DNA of 64,000 bases from Tetracentron sinense (GCA_015143295.1 CM026551.1:12945827-13009826), one strand, 5' to 3'. Positions 1-11,617 are shown, numbered from the stretch's first letter. Notes: generated by a model not told the origin, from the sequence alone. A program made the numbers and translations.

Positions 1-800
1 ATGGAATGGATGACATCGCCTTAAATATAAACCAAAATGCTGGAAGATGACATTGACATCACCTAGAATGCCAACCGAATGAGGAGGATGACATCGCCTC
101 GAATGTGAACCGAAAAGATGGAGGATGACATCGCCCAAAATATCGACCAAGATGATAAAATGGAAGATATTGCCTAGAATACCAACTGAATGGATGAAGG
201 ATGACATCGCCTTGAATGTCAATCGAGGATGAAGGATAACATCGTCTAGAATGTCAACTAAAAAAATAAAGGATGACATCGCCTAGAATGTCTACCAAAA
301 GGATAGAAGATGACATTGCCTAGAATGTCATGGATGGAGGATAACGTCGTCTAGAATGTCAACCGAAATGATGGAGGGTGACATTGCCTAGAAAGTCAAC
401 TAAATGGGTGGAGGATGATATCACCTAAAATGCCAACCGAAATGATGGAGAGTGGCATCGCCTAAAATGTCAATCGAATGGATGGAGGAGAAAACGCCTA
501 AAATGTCAACTGAAAATATGGAGGATGACATTGCCTAGAATGTCAACCAAAAGGATAGAGATGACATCGCTTAGAATGTCAACCGAATGGATGAAAGATA
601 ACATTGTCTAAAATGTCAACCAAATGGATAGAGGATGACATCACCTAGAATGTCAATCGAAAAGATTGAGGATGACATCGCCTAGAATGTCAACCGAAAA
701 GATTGAGGATGACATCGCTTCAATTGTCAACAAAAAGAATAGAGGATGACATCGCCTAGAATGTCAACCGAATGGATAAAGGATGACATTGCCTAGAATG
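1..800 (+). repeat. Minisatellite, about 36-bp unit, forward arm of inverted pair
   Basis: About twenty diverged tandem copies of a roughly 36-bp unit run head to tail; the core is GATGACATCGCCTAGAATGT followed by CAACCGAATGGATGGAG. Copies differ by substitutions and small indels, so the array is old. It reaches the left edge of the window and probably continues beyond it. At about 800 the array turns over and continues as its reverse complement. No ORF of note lies in it. Confidence 0.9.
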
Positions 801-804
801 TTAT

Positions 805-1605
805 CATCCACCAATTTGGTTGACATATTAGGTGATGTCACCCTCCATCATTTTAGTTGACATTCTAGGCAATGTTATCCTCCATCCATTCGGTTGACAT
901 TCTAGGCAATGTTGTCCTCCATCCATTCAGTTGACATTTTAAACGATGTCATCCTCTATCCTTTCGGTAGACATTCTAGGTGATGTCTTTTATTTATCTT
1001 TTCGGTTGACATTCTGGTGATGTCATCCTCTATCTTTTCTGTAGGCATTCTAAGCAATATCATCATTTCGGTTGACATTCTAAGCGATGTAATCCTCTAT
1101 CCTTTCGGTTGACATTTTAAGCGATGTCATCCTCTATCATTTTGGTTAACATTTTAGGTGATGTCATTCTCTATCATTTCGGTTGACATTCTAGGCGATG
1201 TCATCCTCCATCTTTCGGTTGACATTCTAGATGATGTCATCCTCCATCCATTCAGCTGCATTTTAGGCTATGTCACCACCCTCCATCATTTCGGTTAACA
1301 TTTTAGGCGATGTTTCCTCCATCAATTCGGTTGATATTCTAGGCGATGTCATCATTTATCATTTCGGTTGACATTCTAGGCGATGTCATCTTTCATCATT
1401 TCGATTGACATTCAAGGCAATATCATCCTTCATGCATTCGGTTGGTATTCTAGGCGATATCTTCCATTCCATCATTTCAGCCGATATTCAAGGCGATGTC
1501 ATCCTCTATATTTTTCGTTGACATTTTAGGCAATGTCATCCTCCTTTAATTTAGTTGGCATTCTAGGCGATGTCGCCTTTCAGTTGACATTCTAGGCGAT
1601 GTCAT
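805..1605 (-). repeat. Minisatellite, reverse arm of inverted pair
   Basis: The same roughly 36-bp unit in reverse complement; the core here is ACATTCTAGGCGATGTCATC with CTCCATCATTTCGGTTG. With the forward arm it forms a head-to-head inverted repeat whose centre lies near 800-830, with almost no spacer. The two arms inside the window are of similar length. Single-strand foldback would be imperfect because units have diverged independently. Confidence 0.9.
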
Positions 1606-1619
1606 CCATTACTTTCATT

Positions 1620-1926
1620 CCGCATGCTCATTTGAGGTATTGCATCAGTCTTAATGCAGCAGTACTCTCGCCCTGAACACAATCAGTCTCCATGCGATTG
1701 TGTTCCCAAGCTCCTTCAATCCATATAACACTTACACCCTTTTTTTTTTCAGCAATCCTTCGCAATGAGGCTATAAATTACTTCCATCACTCTAGGGTTA
1801 GAATTTAGCTTTCCCTTCTTCTATCTTTTGATTTTCATAAGTTTCACAAGTTTCTCGTGTGCAAAAATGATGGTAATTTTAGTCTTTGTCGTTCAATTGT
1901 CAGCACTCTCCGACAAAGAGGGCAAT
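1620..1926. other. Intergenic, no gene seen
   Basis: Unique-looking sequence after the minisatellite. It contains a short inverted repeat near 1677-1707 (CACAATC...GATTGTG) and a T-run at 1740. I see no exon or RNA gene. Confidence 0.5.
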
Positions 1927-2683
1927 TGTGAACACCTCATTTTTGCACCCCTGAAACTCTCCTTTCTTCCTATTTAGTGAGTTTAGAGTCATTCATTTGT
2001 GGTGTCCGGCCCAGAAGAAAAGACATTAAATTCTTCTGCTCACAGTCCTGGCGACCCTGTTTGGGATAGTGGAAAACTCTGTCGTTGGCGATGGGGATCG
2101 GACCGCACAGATGCGATCCTGCAGGGGGTAACCTCGAGATGAGAATCAGAGGAACGCATAAACATGCTACGCAAGTGGAAATAAAAAAGGAAGAATGAAA
2201 GGAAGTAGGAGAAGAGGGGAACCGAGAAGCAGAGGAAGGGTTACCGGAGATGAAGGAGGGAGCTCTGGTGGTGATGTGTCCACCGGTGGAGCTGTGGTGA
2301 ATGGTGAGGGTGTTCTTCACTTCCTCTTCCTTTCTTTTTTCTATCGTTGCCGAGATCGGGTGGGGTCGCGTTGCCGGCGAGAGAACAAAGGGTGAAGAGA
2401 ACTGGGAGAGAAGAAGAGGGGCGGTTGCTTGAGTGAATTAGGGTTTTTAACTCTATTCACTTGGCTTAGTCAGGGGGATTTCTTGTAGGTTTTGGGCTTG
2501 GGATTGGTTCAAAGGGTTTGGGCTTGTTTTTTTTTAACAAAGGGTTTGACCTTGGGTATATGGGCTTGGGTACGCCCTGAGTGAGGGTTTAAGTTAGGGG
2601 TTTGTTAAAAATAAAATAAAATAATAATAATAAAATAAAATAAAAAGGTGGGTTTTATGGGTGTAAAAATGGGGTGTTCACAA
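1927..2683. mobile_element. LTR-like ends in inverted orientation (fossil)
   Basis: TGTGAACACCTCATTTTTGC at the left end is matched in reverse complement by GGGTGTAAAAATGGGGTGTTCACA at the right end, about 757 bp apart. The motif starts TG and resembles the first bases of plant LTRs. At 2051 CCTGGCGACCCTGTTTGGGA resembles the primer-site region that follows an LTR in some Ty3 elements. Either two broken LTR pieces face each other or this is a foldback element with about 24-bp termini. I saw no target duplication. It is broken and no coding domain was recognised. Confidence 0.35.
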
Positions 2684-2689
2684 ACGTGG

Positions 2690-3300
2690 AAATCATCCCA
2701 TTGCCCTGTTAAGTTGGCTTGGTTATCTCCTTTAAACATTGAATTAAGGGTACATAGGAAGTTAAGTTTCTGGTAGCATCTAGAGATTATAAAAAGGAAG
2801 TCTATACACAATGTTCTTTCTGTTGCTGTCATGACAAATGCAGACCTCGTTGTGCTTGTATCATTTGTGTTGAAGAATAATTTGTAACATGTGGCTTTTG
2901 AATCTCCCAATTTGCACATAATTGGTCACTCTTCAACTATAGGTGTTGGTGATTGCTTAAATGGCATTGGATAAACTAGTCTGGCCTCGTTGTATCTGTG
3001 AAAATGTAGGGCATGTTTGGCTGCAGGGTTTCTCTGTCCTCCAGTTGGCTCAAAGAGAAATGATGGATGAGGAATAGAGTGAATGGTGAATGGATAGAGA
3101 GTGACAATGTATTAGGGAGGCGACTGTTAGCTACTTTGAGGAGTTGTACAAATAGAGGCAGAGTTGGAGACCTAAGCTGGATGGTTTGGTCTTTGACACT
3201 TTGTCAGATTTGCAGAGGAGGCATTGGAGAGAAATCACAAAGGCAGGGGAATAGGTGCAACAGAAAAGTTGAGGCCAAAAACCCTGTTGGTGCTGGATAG
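2690..3300. other. Intergenic, no gene seen
   Basis: Sequence with only short unconvincing ORFs and no recognised domain, lacking clear splice-bounded coding sequence. Confidence 0.4.
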
Positions 3301-3329
3301 ATTACCACCAGGATGGTGGCACTCTTTTT

Positions 3330-4320
3330 TACTGCTAGATTGCTCTTTTCCAATGCACCGTCTCTGGAATTGGGCCAGAATGCCCTCTGCTTGACTTCTT
3401 ATTCACTGTTCCTAGTTTACAGAATCTGTCTTTTACCCCTTAGTAGTTTAGTTATGACTTCAGGTTAGATTAAGCTTGCCCTTCACATGCTACATTCCTT
3501 CACAAGCTAAAACTATTGAGGTCATTCCAAAAAAAATGTTAAAAAATAAAAGAAGTAAAAAACCCTAAAAAAATTTGGAACTGCATGTGGCTTGATCCCA
3601 TGCAACATGCAAATGGATATAGAGGCAATCCCATGCGGGTTCAGCTGCCCTAGGTTAGAAATTTAGATTAGTTTCAGGTTAGAAATTTAGATTAGTTTCC
3701 TCATATTTGTTTCCATTTCAGTTATTTTTCTATTCTTGCTATTTTGGTGATTCCAACTACTTTTTTTTTGGGTAATGGAGGGTGTCCCAAGCCCTTCGAG
3801 GCAAGGATTAGTCCTTTCGGGTGTCCGCACCAACCCAACTACGTTATACAGTGTCTATTTATGAAAATAGCATGATAATATTCTTTGGTGAATGTTGCTT
3901 AAACTACTTTAGCATGAATTCCATCTATGATTTGTTGCTAGTTGCTTTTTATCATATTTACTATTCTAGAATGATATCCTTAATAGCATGTCATCAAAAT
4001 TAGAAATTTTCGTAAGGTTTTCATTTTAGTCTAACTTGGATTTAGGAAGTAGGTAACTGCTTTTTAGCAGGTGTGTAAGGGTGCCGAATACTTTCCCTTA
4101 GCACATATGAATCTCTTACCTAGACTTTCTATATGCAAACTTTTCCTTAACCATTGAATAGTTTTGGGTTCCTATTTTGCCTCAAAATTAGAATAGGTGA
4201 CGACCCTCAAATATTTGTAATTTTGGACTTTATTTCAAATTAGGAAACATTCCTATTTGGTACAACGATTGAAATTAGGAAATATTCCTATTTGGTATGA
4301 CGATCGAAATGCACTGCTCA
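3330..4320 (+). repeat. Dispersed repeat, related copy at 41.05-41.76 kb
   Basis: Shares blocks in the same order with 41050-41760: TTCACATGCT..., a 'catgtggcttgatcccatgc' block, 'gggttcagc...ttagaaattta', 'gtaggtaact..ctttttagcaggtgt', 'atgaatctcttacc' and 'aattagaataggtga'. Divergence with many indels shows an old multi-copy family. No coding potential remains and the class is unknown; a non-coding part of an LTR element is possible. Confidence 0.6.
3757..3832 (-). mobile_element. SINE 3' remnant
   Basis: A poly-T run followed by GGGTAATGGAGGGTGTCCCA and 'aaggattagtcctttcgggtg' resembles the 3' half of the fuller SINE at 23112-23310 (poly-T, 'gggggtgtcccc', 'caggactaattcc'). It reads as a 5'-truncated minus-strand copy. 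Confidence 0.4.
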
Positions 4321-4379
4321 CAATTTCAGATCAGGACCTTCATTTTTTCCTTTTGGGCTGTGTGAAATCCAGGTATTCT

Positions 4380-4929
4380 GTCTTAGATGTCTTTCTTTCT
4401 ATGGAATGTAGCCCTAGACAAGATACTTCCGATAATTTGAAGCATAGATGGTGGAGGTTGGCAAATACTGTTTCTAGTGCCATCGTGTGGAGAATATGAT
4501 GAATGATATGCTTTTGCATTGCTCATTATAGGGGTGGATTGAGTCTTCTCCCTCTTCTTTTTGGAATTCTTATCTTGTTGGAATTCAATGAGCTTGTAGG
4601 TACCCCTTGATGGTATCTGGTCTCTTCTATTTCATGGTCTATCTGGAAGGAGAGAGAAACCAGAGAGATTTTGATTTCTTTTGGAGCGTCTATGCTTTAA
4701 GACCAAGCAGTTGCTATTAGCCTGGGTTTCAATAGGAGGGACTTTGAGTCGGGTGGTCTAATTTGGCTTTGATTTAGGTAGGCCTCTGTTGTCTTGTTTT
4801 TGTGCGAGGTCAGCATCAGTTTGTGGGTTGATCTATGTTGTCCTTTTGCACATTTGCTGTCATTTTTTGTGTGTGTTCTTTTTTGGGTTCATTTCCCTGT
4901 GAACCCTTTGCTTGTATGTTTTCCTCATC

Positions 4930-4974
<45 letters not shown>

Positions 4975-4998
4975 CTGATTACTGATAAAAAGAAATCC
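4380..4998 (+). mobile_element. LINE (plant L1 type) 3' fragment
   Basis: In disjoint frames the translation resembles the region after the reverse transcriptase of plant L1 elements: a run like S-W-S-I-W-K-E-R-N-Q-R near 4637-4665, followed by a degraded tail. The end CTGATTACTGATAAAAAGAAA is typical of plant L1 3' ends. A (TC)n(TA)n tract lies inside. The piece is truncated at its 5' side and disrupted, and lies immediately upstream of the first visible RCC1 exon. Confidence 0.45.
4932..4973. repeat. (TC)n(TA)n compound microsatellite
   Basis: About fifteen TC dinucleotides followed directly by six TA dinucleotides. Short ORFs over it (Arg-Glu or Ser-Leu runs) are translation artefacts of the repeat. 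Confidence 0.9.
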
Positions 4999-5320
4999 CT
5001 ACAAAGCGAAATGTGTTGCTCATATTTTGTGGGAAACGTCATTCTACGTAAAACGACTTCCCTCTTTCTGGGATGAGGATGAGGAGGTACTCATACAAGG
5101 AAATCACTCCTTCATGCAAGCCAAAAACGCCTTAACGATCTGCACTTTCTGCATATGCCAACCTAGTCAAAGTTTGACACAGAGTTGAATCAATTATCTT
5201 GACGCTCAATTGAGTACTTGACTATGGAGTCATTTCATCATCTTTGACTAGATATATTTCCACTTCCGTGATACTAACATGGCATCATGCCAATGGCATC
5301 TTCTTTGTGTTATTACACAG

Positions 5321-6415
5321 CAAACTCCAACTATGAGCTAGGAAGAGGTGATAAGGGTGGCGGTTGGAAACCTCAGGCAATTCCTAGCCTTCAAGATGTT
5401 CATTTCATTCAGATAGCAAGTGGTGGATATCACTCTCTTGCTTTAACTGGTAAAATGAGTACAGTTTTCCTAATCATTCCAACAGCTACTATTGTTCAAC
5501 GCTCTTCTTTTCTTTTGTTTTTCAAAATCTTATAAGTTGGCTAAATACTTTATTTAAATCGTTCTAGCAGTTGGCTCTATGCCTTCATTGTTAAAACAGA
5601 TGCTCTGCGATGAATGATTATATTATATAGAATGTTTTTTCTTTGTCCAGTTCACCCTTAATACTTGATATATATTTCAGATGAAGGTAAAGTACTTTCA
5701 TGGGGCCATGGTGGACATGGTCAGTTAGGTCATTATTCTAACCAAAATCAGAAGGTTCCTATAGTGGTTGAGGCTTTAGCTGAGGAACGCATCGTCTATA
5801 TTGCATGTGGAGGTTCCTCTTCAGCTGCCATCACCGGTAAGATTTGTCGAATTGGATAATCTCTTGTACCATAGCCTTACAGAAAGTCTTTTTGTGTCCT
5901 CAAGTAACATAAAGGCTTCAAATCCGCCAATCCCACAATGGAAGCATTATTACTTTGTCCTTCAGTCCCCAAAGGTCTGTCGCCCATCACTGACATAGAT
6001 ATGGTTATGGGATGCATAGCAGATATGTATAAGCCATACTGGAACTCTTAATATAGAGATAATAATCAGAAAATTTTAAAAGAAGTCTGACACCTAGATC
6101 CATACCCATTCAAACACTTGTGCCTATACTTGGTAAGATAGATTGCTCTAATATATTGTTGGTTGGTATTTTTTCTTGCTGATTTTAGTTTTATGGTTGG
6201 AGTTACTGAATACTCTCCTGGTAATGGCAGATAAAGGTAAGTTATACATGTGGGGAAATGCAAAGGATTGTCAACTAGGGGTTCCTGGGCTTCCAGAGAT
6301 ACAACCATTTCCAGTTGAAGTAAAGTTTTTAACCGAGGATGATGGATTGGGCCCCCACCATGTACTTTCTGTTTCAATCGGTGCATCTCATGCCATGTGC
6401 TTGGTTTCAAGGTAG
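5321..6415 (+). CDS. RCC1-repeat protein, three 3' exons (5' part not seen)
   Basis: Three exons join in frame with canonical GT-AG introns: 5321-5449, 5681-5836 and 6231-6415 (stop TAG 6413-6415). Both junctions interrupt a codon after its first base. They encode consecutive RCC1 blades: NYELGRGDKGGGW...QIASGGYHSLALT, DEGKVLSWGHGGHGQLGH...YIACGGSSSAAIT and DKGKLYMWGNAKDCQLG...SIGASHAMCLVSR. The G-x-LGxG and ACGG-HS/A-L-T signatures are the RCC1 beta-propeller repeat. Only about 156 residues are present, whereas full propellers have seven blades, so four or more 5' blades are missing between here and the left edge. The acceptor before the first exon (TTATTACACAG) looks intact, so either further exons lie upstream beyond repeats or this is a 3' gene fragment. 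The name within the plant RCC1/UVR8-like family is not certain. Function by family: guanine-exchange-like or scaffold propeller. Confidence 0.8.
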
Positions 6416-6474
6416 GGATGTTTAAGAGTTAAAGGAGTTGGACTGGTTAGAATGTATCTGAAGCTCTCTCATAC

Positions 6475-6480
6475 AATAAA
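6475..6480 (+). terminator. Candidate polyadenylation signal of RCC1 gene
   Basis: AATAAA sixty bases after the RCC1 stop codon, followed directly by a 12-G run. Position suits a near-upstream element, but plant poly(A) signals are weakly defined. Confidence 0.4.
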
Positions 6481-6481
6481 G

Positions 6482-6493
6482 AGGGGGGGGGGG
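6482..6493. repeat. Poly-G run
   Basis: About a dozen consecutive G in an otherwise AT-rich region, just past the likely RCC1 poly(A) signal. Confidence 0.8.
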
Positions 6494-6499
6494 CTGAGC

Positions 6500-7570
6500 G
6501 AAACAAGGACCTCGCGTGGATCTATAATTACAGAGTTCAAACAGAAGCGGAAATGGTTATGCAGCAGAATGAAGTAGAGCTTATGCAAGGGGTCTCCACC
6601 TGCAATGAAGTGCATCGACAAGTGTGGAAGATACCCATACAAAATTTACCGATTTAAAAAAAAAAAGAAAAGATACCCAGACAATTTTAGGTGGCAGATG
6701 CAGATTCAGATGTCCAATGGGCTGCTGTCATTGCGTGTTTTATGATCCACTGCATCGTGGCAACTCCATAGTATCCTCTATTGTCTGATTGATATAGGCT
6801 GTCATTTTGATGGGGTTCCTCTTGGAGTTACTGTAGCCGCAACAGTTAACATTGATTGGACGACCATCCAATGAACTGCATTATCTTAGATGGCCGAAGA
6901 GAGTTGCATACGTTATTAACCATCATACGAAATTCAAGGACTTCATTTTTTTTTGGTGGGCTGAAATTTCAGCTGATTGAGAAATTGGTTTTGTCACATT
7001 TTTACTTCTTGATGGAATTGTTTTCAGGCCATTTTTGGATGTACCACAAAATGCAGGTGGCACTTCTTCATGTATCTCCGGCACGATTGGTATTGAGTCA
7101 TTTTGAAATAATCATGCCTGATGATAGAAGCTAGGAAAGAGATGTTGGATTCTTACCATATATAACTTATCAGCTCATTTATTATTCCTTGCACTCTGTG
7201 AATGGATAAGAGGATGAATCCTTGTCTGCCTAGAAATCATTGGCCGTGTATCCAGGTTATTCTTTTTGATATCATGATATGTTTTCTTGCACAGGAAGTT
7301 GGTGTTTCTTTACAGAATTCTAATCTACAATATCAAGGAGAAATGTTGCATGTTTTCATATTTCTTCTTCAAAGATGTGAATATAACCCATCATGATGTG
7401 ACCAATCTGTTTGTTGCAAAGAAAATTTACACTAACGTACCACTTTTTACCTTTTCTCGCGGAAAGAGACTAGGAACTTACTTATAATTCATCCTTTGCC
7501 ACAAATCAGATTATAGTGCGCTCCTCATGATTTAAGCTCAATGATGGAAAATCAAATTCTTAGGAAAGCC
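6500..7570. other. Downstream of RCC1, no gene seen
   Basis: Short ORFs only (for example near 6856-7134 and 7202-7487), with no recognised domain and no splice-consistent exon. May include alternative 3' UTR. Confidence 0.45.
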
Positions 7571-7574
7571 ACAT

Positions 7575-8528
7575 TCTCTGACTGTCCTTTCGCTAGGAGC
7601 GTTTGGTGGGGCTTGCTCTTCTCACTCTCTCAGGATGGAACAAGTGGGTTGAGCAAGATTTGGACGAGTATGGGCTCCCTCTCTCTCATGACGGACCACG
7701 ACCAGCATAGGTGAAGGACTAGTCGAACCAGTGGGTTGATCAAGATATATGAATGAGCATGGGAAATCTTGTACCTCACTTTTTGTGCAGCAATCATTGG
7801 GTCTATATGGATAGCTCGAAATTCAAAAGTTTAGGCCTCCTCCCCTAACCTGTTCTACATCATTCAACAAGCAGAGAGTTTAGCTCGCGTTCAGGCTAAG
7901 GGAGATCAAATACATTTATCCAAGCCAGGGTGTTCCAACCCCCAAATTTCTGGCCATCTATGAACCCCTCCCTCCCCATGGCTGGATGAGGATAAATTCT
8001 GACGGAGCCTCTAAGCATTTGGGGCAGTTTTGTTGGCACATGTGTAATTGCCAGAAACTATAAGGGCACTATCCTCCAGGGCTTCATTCAAGCCCTCCCG
8101 GGTGATTCAACTTTGATAGCCAAAGCTATTGCATTCCATAATGCGATTGCACTCCATAATGCGATTGCACTAGCCATTCATCATAGATAGGAAAAAGTAA
8201 AATTTGCTTTAGATGCTGAAGCTTTAGTTAAGCTAGTTCATCAATCAAGCCCCAAGGGCCTTCAGAAATCTCTGCGACATTGGGCGACATCAGAAAAGAG
8301 CTCCTTAAAATTCCCCACTATGTGGTATTTCATCTATTTAGGAATGCTAACATATTTAAGCTCACAAACGTGCAAGACATAGCTTGGGCCTGAGCATTGC
8401 TAGAAATTTTCAACCTCAGCTTTTAAATCCTTGACAATATTGGAAAATTTTGACTCACAAGAGTTCTCAAGTTGTTTCTGAGACTCCCTAATGTACCCAT
8501 TATCTCTTATCAAAACAAAAAAAAAAAC
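7575..8528 (+). mobile_element. LINE (plant L1 type) 3' fragment with RNase H domain
   Basis: The translation gives S-I-W-I-A-R-N-S-K-V near 7800-7830 (region after the reverse transcriptase), then the RNase H signature R-I-N-S-D-G-A-S-K at 7990-8016 and L-D-A-E-A-L-V-K-L-V-H-Q near 8211-8246, in shifting frames. It ends with an A-rich tail near 8512-8528. This order matches the C-terminus of plant L1 elements that carry RNase H. It is 5' truncated and disrupted; at least two frame changes separate the recognisable pieces. Confidence 0.65.
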
Positions 8529-8868
8529 TATTTACAAAGTCGAAATTTTTTTGCTTCCCATTATCTCACTTTTCAGGTTCGCTTCTCATGATTTATGAAG
8601 CTTCTTCCATTATGTTTCATTTATTGAAAAAGAAGAATTATGTACTTGTGACATGATGTGATTGACATCCGTCTATAGCCTAGAGTGAGATCCTGAGTAG
8701 GAATTGTTGGGTTGGAACCTCTAGAATGCTTACATTACTAGTAATATAAACCCTATGCTTACATTACTAGATTAAATATTTTTCCACAAAATTTCAATAT
8801 TAATCTAATTCAACTCAGAAATAAAAGATTCAAATCGAATGGATTCTATGCAAGGTTCACTACAGTTT

Positions 8869-9060
8869 AAGACACCACACTGCAATAAATCTGCCGATTA
8901 GGCACGAATGAAAACCATAGCTATACTTGATTTTTCATCGCTAATACCTTTAGCGATGAAAATATTGACTGTCGCTTACCGTTGGTGATGAGATTGTCAT
9001 TAAAGGATATAACGATGTATTATATTTTTGTTGCTACTTTAGTGATGGAATATAACCGTT
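8869..9060. repeat. Hairpin-bearing repeat, possibly CACTA-derived
   Basis: A perfect 13-bp stem TTTTCATCGCTAA/TTAGCGATGAAAA with a 5-base loop lies at 8932-8962, with further 'agcgatga', 'tcgct' and 'gtgatgg' motifs around it. Such subterminal repeats occur in CACTA-type elements, and CACTACAG occurs at 8869. No matching far end was found, so the class is tentative. Confidence 0.3.
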
Positions 9061-9136
9061 CCAATCCCTAAAATCTCTCTCTAACCTTCTTTTCTCTATC
9101 CCTCTCATCACAATCTCCTAAAATCCCTCCCTTTCT

Positions 9137-9162
9137 AGAGAGAGAGAGAGAGAGAGAGAGAG
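9137..9162. repeat. (AG)n microsatellite
   Basis: Thirteen AG dinucleotides, followed by further imperfect GAGAGA tracts to about 9230. Confidence 0.9.
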
Positions 9163-9339
9163 TGGTGGAGAGAACAATCCCCTAAAATCTCTCCAATGAT
9201 TTTTGAATTGAGAGAGAGACGTGAGAAAGAGAGTTAACGGTTGAAATTAAATAAGGATATCATGTAGCATCCTTAAAATAGAATTTTTAGGATTCTTGGG
9301 ATTGAAGATTGGAGAGTAAAGAGAAGGGGTTAGGTGACA

Positions 9340-9556
9340 CTTAGCGCTTGTGTTAGGGTGTGTATCCCACGTGCATTAGCGTTAGGGTGTGTATCCCGGG
9401 TTTAGTCCCACATCGGTTGGGAAGTAGACTTCACAGGGGTGTATAAGGGGCCATCCATCTCTTTGGCACCTTAGCGGCTACCTTAGTTTTGGTTGTGTGT
9501 GCGTTTAGGGTGCATGTGTATGTGTTACATTATAATCTTTCTACCAAAAAAAAGTG
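9340..9556 (+). repeat. Short retroposon-like repeat
   Basis: GTTAGGGTGTGTATCCC occurs twice (9352-9370 and 9382-9400). It is followed by TTAGTCCCACATCGGTTGGG, a motif seen in many plant dispersed repeats, then 'gtgtataaggggcc', and the piece closes with an A-run at 9546. It may be a SINE- or TRIM-like copy; the family is not settled. Confidence 0.3.
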
Positions 9557-11578
9557 ACCCTTATTTCTTTATATTATAGTATAGATTAAATTATGATCTT
9601 TGAGGTTATCTTTTCAAGTTAGGAGTCTTGGATTATCTATTTAAACCCTCTATATGGTCATATAATCCTCCAAGTATTCAACAAATCAATTCTTCTACAA
9701 TTTATTCAAATATCAGGTTAGTTCAGTACCAAAAAATAAAATAAAATATCAGGTTAATTTATTTATTTTATTAACATTAATCATTTAAGGTCCCCTAAAA
9801 TATATGTGATTAGTCTATGGATGATCTAAAGGTATTCATAGTCTAACTTGAAAAAACAATATAATTAGGTAAATTATCAAAATAATTACTTGCGAGTCCA
9901 CTCACATAACCTAAGGAGTTACTCAACTCAGATAGAATTCTTAAGAGTTTTCGAGTACTTTTAAAGAAATGGAATCCGCTGATCCTCGCCTGCATGAACA
10001 GTGGAATAAGCAAGTATCATCCTGCTTAATATTTTCTATACAACCTAAAAAAAAATGACTGGAAGAACTAAGCAAAAAGGAATCAATAGCTTGAACCAAG
10101 TTTGAACACAAAGATCCATTCTGGAATTGCCCTAGCCCTAACATTTCCCCTTTGTTGTTGTTGTTGTTTAGTATTTTCAAGTCATACTTTGTAACCTATA
10201 ACCTTGCTTTAGTTTATACAGTCTCTTGCATGTCTAAGCTATTCTAATGATATCTCCTAGGCTCAAAGTAGACCCATTTGAGAGAGAGAGAGAGAGAGAG
10301 AGGAAAAGAAGCTTCTCGATTGTACTTTCTTTGTTAAAGTAATTTCTTTACAAAACCTAAAGTTGAGGAATGAGTGAACAAAAACAGAATCCAATGTGCT
10401 ACTCTTGGACTGCAAATGATTTCCATGGAACAACGAGCACCTTATACCATCAACCTCCGACTCTCTATTTAAAACTCTCATCATATGATTGTTTTTTGTA
10501 CCAACTGAAAGATAGAAGCTTCCTCGGTTACTGCACGCGTGGGAGTGCGTAGTATTCCCCCTTTAGCTTTTCTTTTCTTCCCTCAAATCATATCTCTCTC
10601 TCTCTGGGACTGGGGATATATAGAGAGCTTTCTTTCCAACTTGCACCCTTTACATTTCCCTGCAACCGATAAAGTTAGCTGCTCCACCATCTTTTCTCCA
10701 CAGCAAAAGAATTAATACCCTCTTCATGGATCTAATAATAGACAACCAATCTAGAGAGAGAGAGACCTTCACTTCTAATCTTCATCAACAGATCAGAGAT
10801 CCATAGGGTCAATCAGATTATCCTAACCATCCAAGGCTATAGAATGGATGGCTATGATACTATCACTCCACATCTCCTAGGAGTGACCCATTGATTTATG
10901 TACTGTGTGAGGGTGGTATACCGTCGCTAGCGTCTGCGCGATGGGTATCCTAGATTTCCCTCTACACTCAATGCACAAGGAATATTAAGTGCTGAAAAAA
11001 GAAAAAAGGAATGGGAGTTAGATACTGTCTGTCGGCTTCTCTCTATGGAAAATTTTTCCCCATTCAAGAAGAAAAAGGAGCTTCTATCAGTCTCCCATCA
11101 TTCAATTCCCAATGAAGGTTTGAAACATTATTATGTGTTCCCCAAAACCCTAGATCTTTTAGACTGCTAGGGATCATGGTTGCTTCATTCCCCAGAATGT
11201 TTTTGGTTGTAATGATGGGAGTAACTAACTTGGAGCAACTAACTTAAATGAAGCAACTAACTTAAAAGCAACCCTCATAAAAGGTTACTGCATTAGTTAG
11301 AATAACCTCAAAAATATAAGAACATGACCCACACTCACCAAACATAACAATGTCCAAAGTAATAAATTGAAAATTAATTTCTAAAATAAAAATGCAATTT
11401 TTTCTTCCTTCTTTGATAGATTTCCAAATCATAAGCCATGAGATGCATGAGAGTAGAAAATATCTAGTAACAACAGCTTAACTTGAGATCTTTCCATGCA
11501 TTGCATTCTTTCATACTTGAATGGAAACCCTAATTCTCTTGTTTTTCCATTCAATAACCGACATCCATCCTTAAGACA
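9557..11578. other. Intergenic between LINE region and MYB-CC gene; no gene seen
   Basis: Contains a (AG)11 tract at 10281-10302 and CT-rich sequence near 10590. GGATATATAGAGAG at 10612 looks like a TATA element, but no coding sequence follows. ORFs at 9941-10552 carry no recognised domain. Plain 3' flank of the minus-strand MYB-CC gene at the right. Confidence 0.45.
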
Positions 11579-11584
11579 TTTATT
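11579..11584 (-). terminator. Candidate polyadenylation signal of MYB-CC gene
   Basis: TTTATT on the plus strand reads AATAAA on the gene strand, 34 bases after the stop codon of the MYB-CC gene. Plausible but not proven. Confidence 0.4.
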
Positions 11585-11617
11585 TCATGTCACTTAAATC
11601 TAAGTAAAGGTCTAGGT

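Noticed and set aside
1-1605. Inverted minisatellite considered as CRISPR or centromeric satellite
   Set aside because: Units are contiguous with no spacers and far too few and too short-range for a centromere satellite; also unlike prokaryotic context.
10560-10900. TATA-like element with CT tract considered as a gene promoter
   Set aside because: No coding exon or RNA gene follows on the plus strand before the antisense MYB-CC gene.
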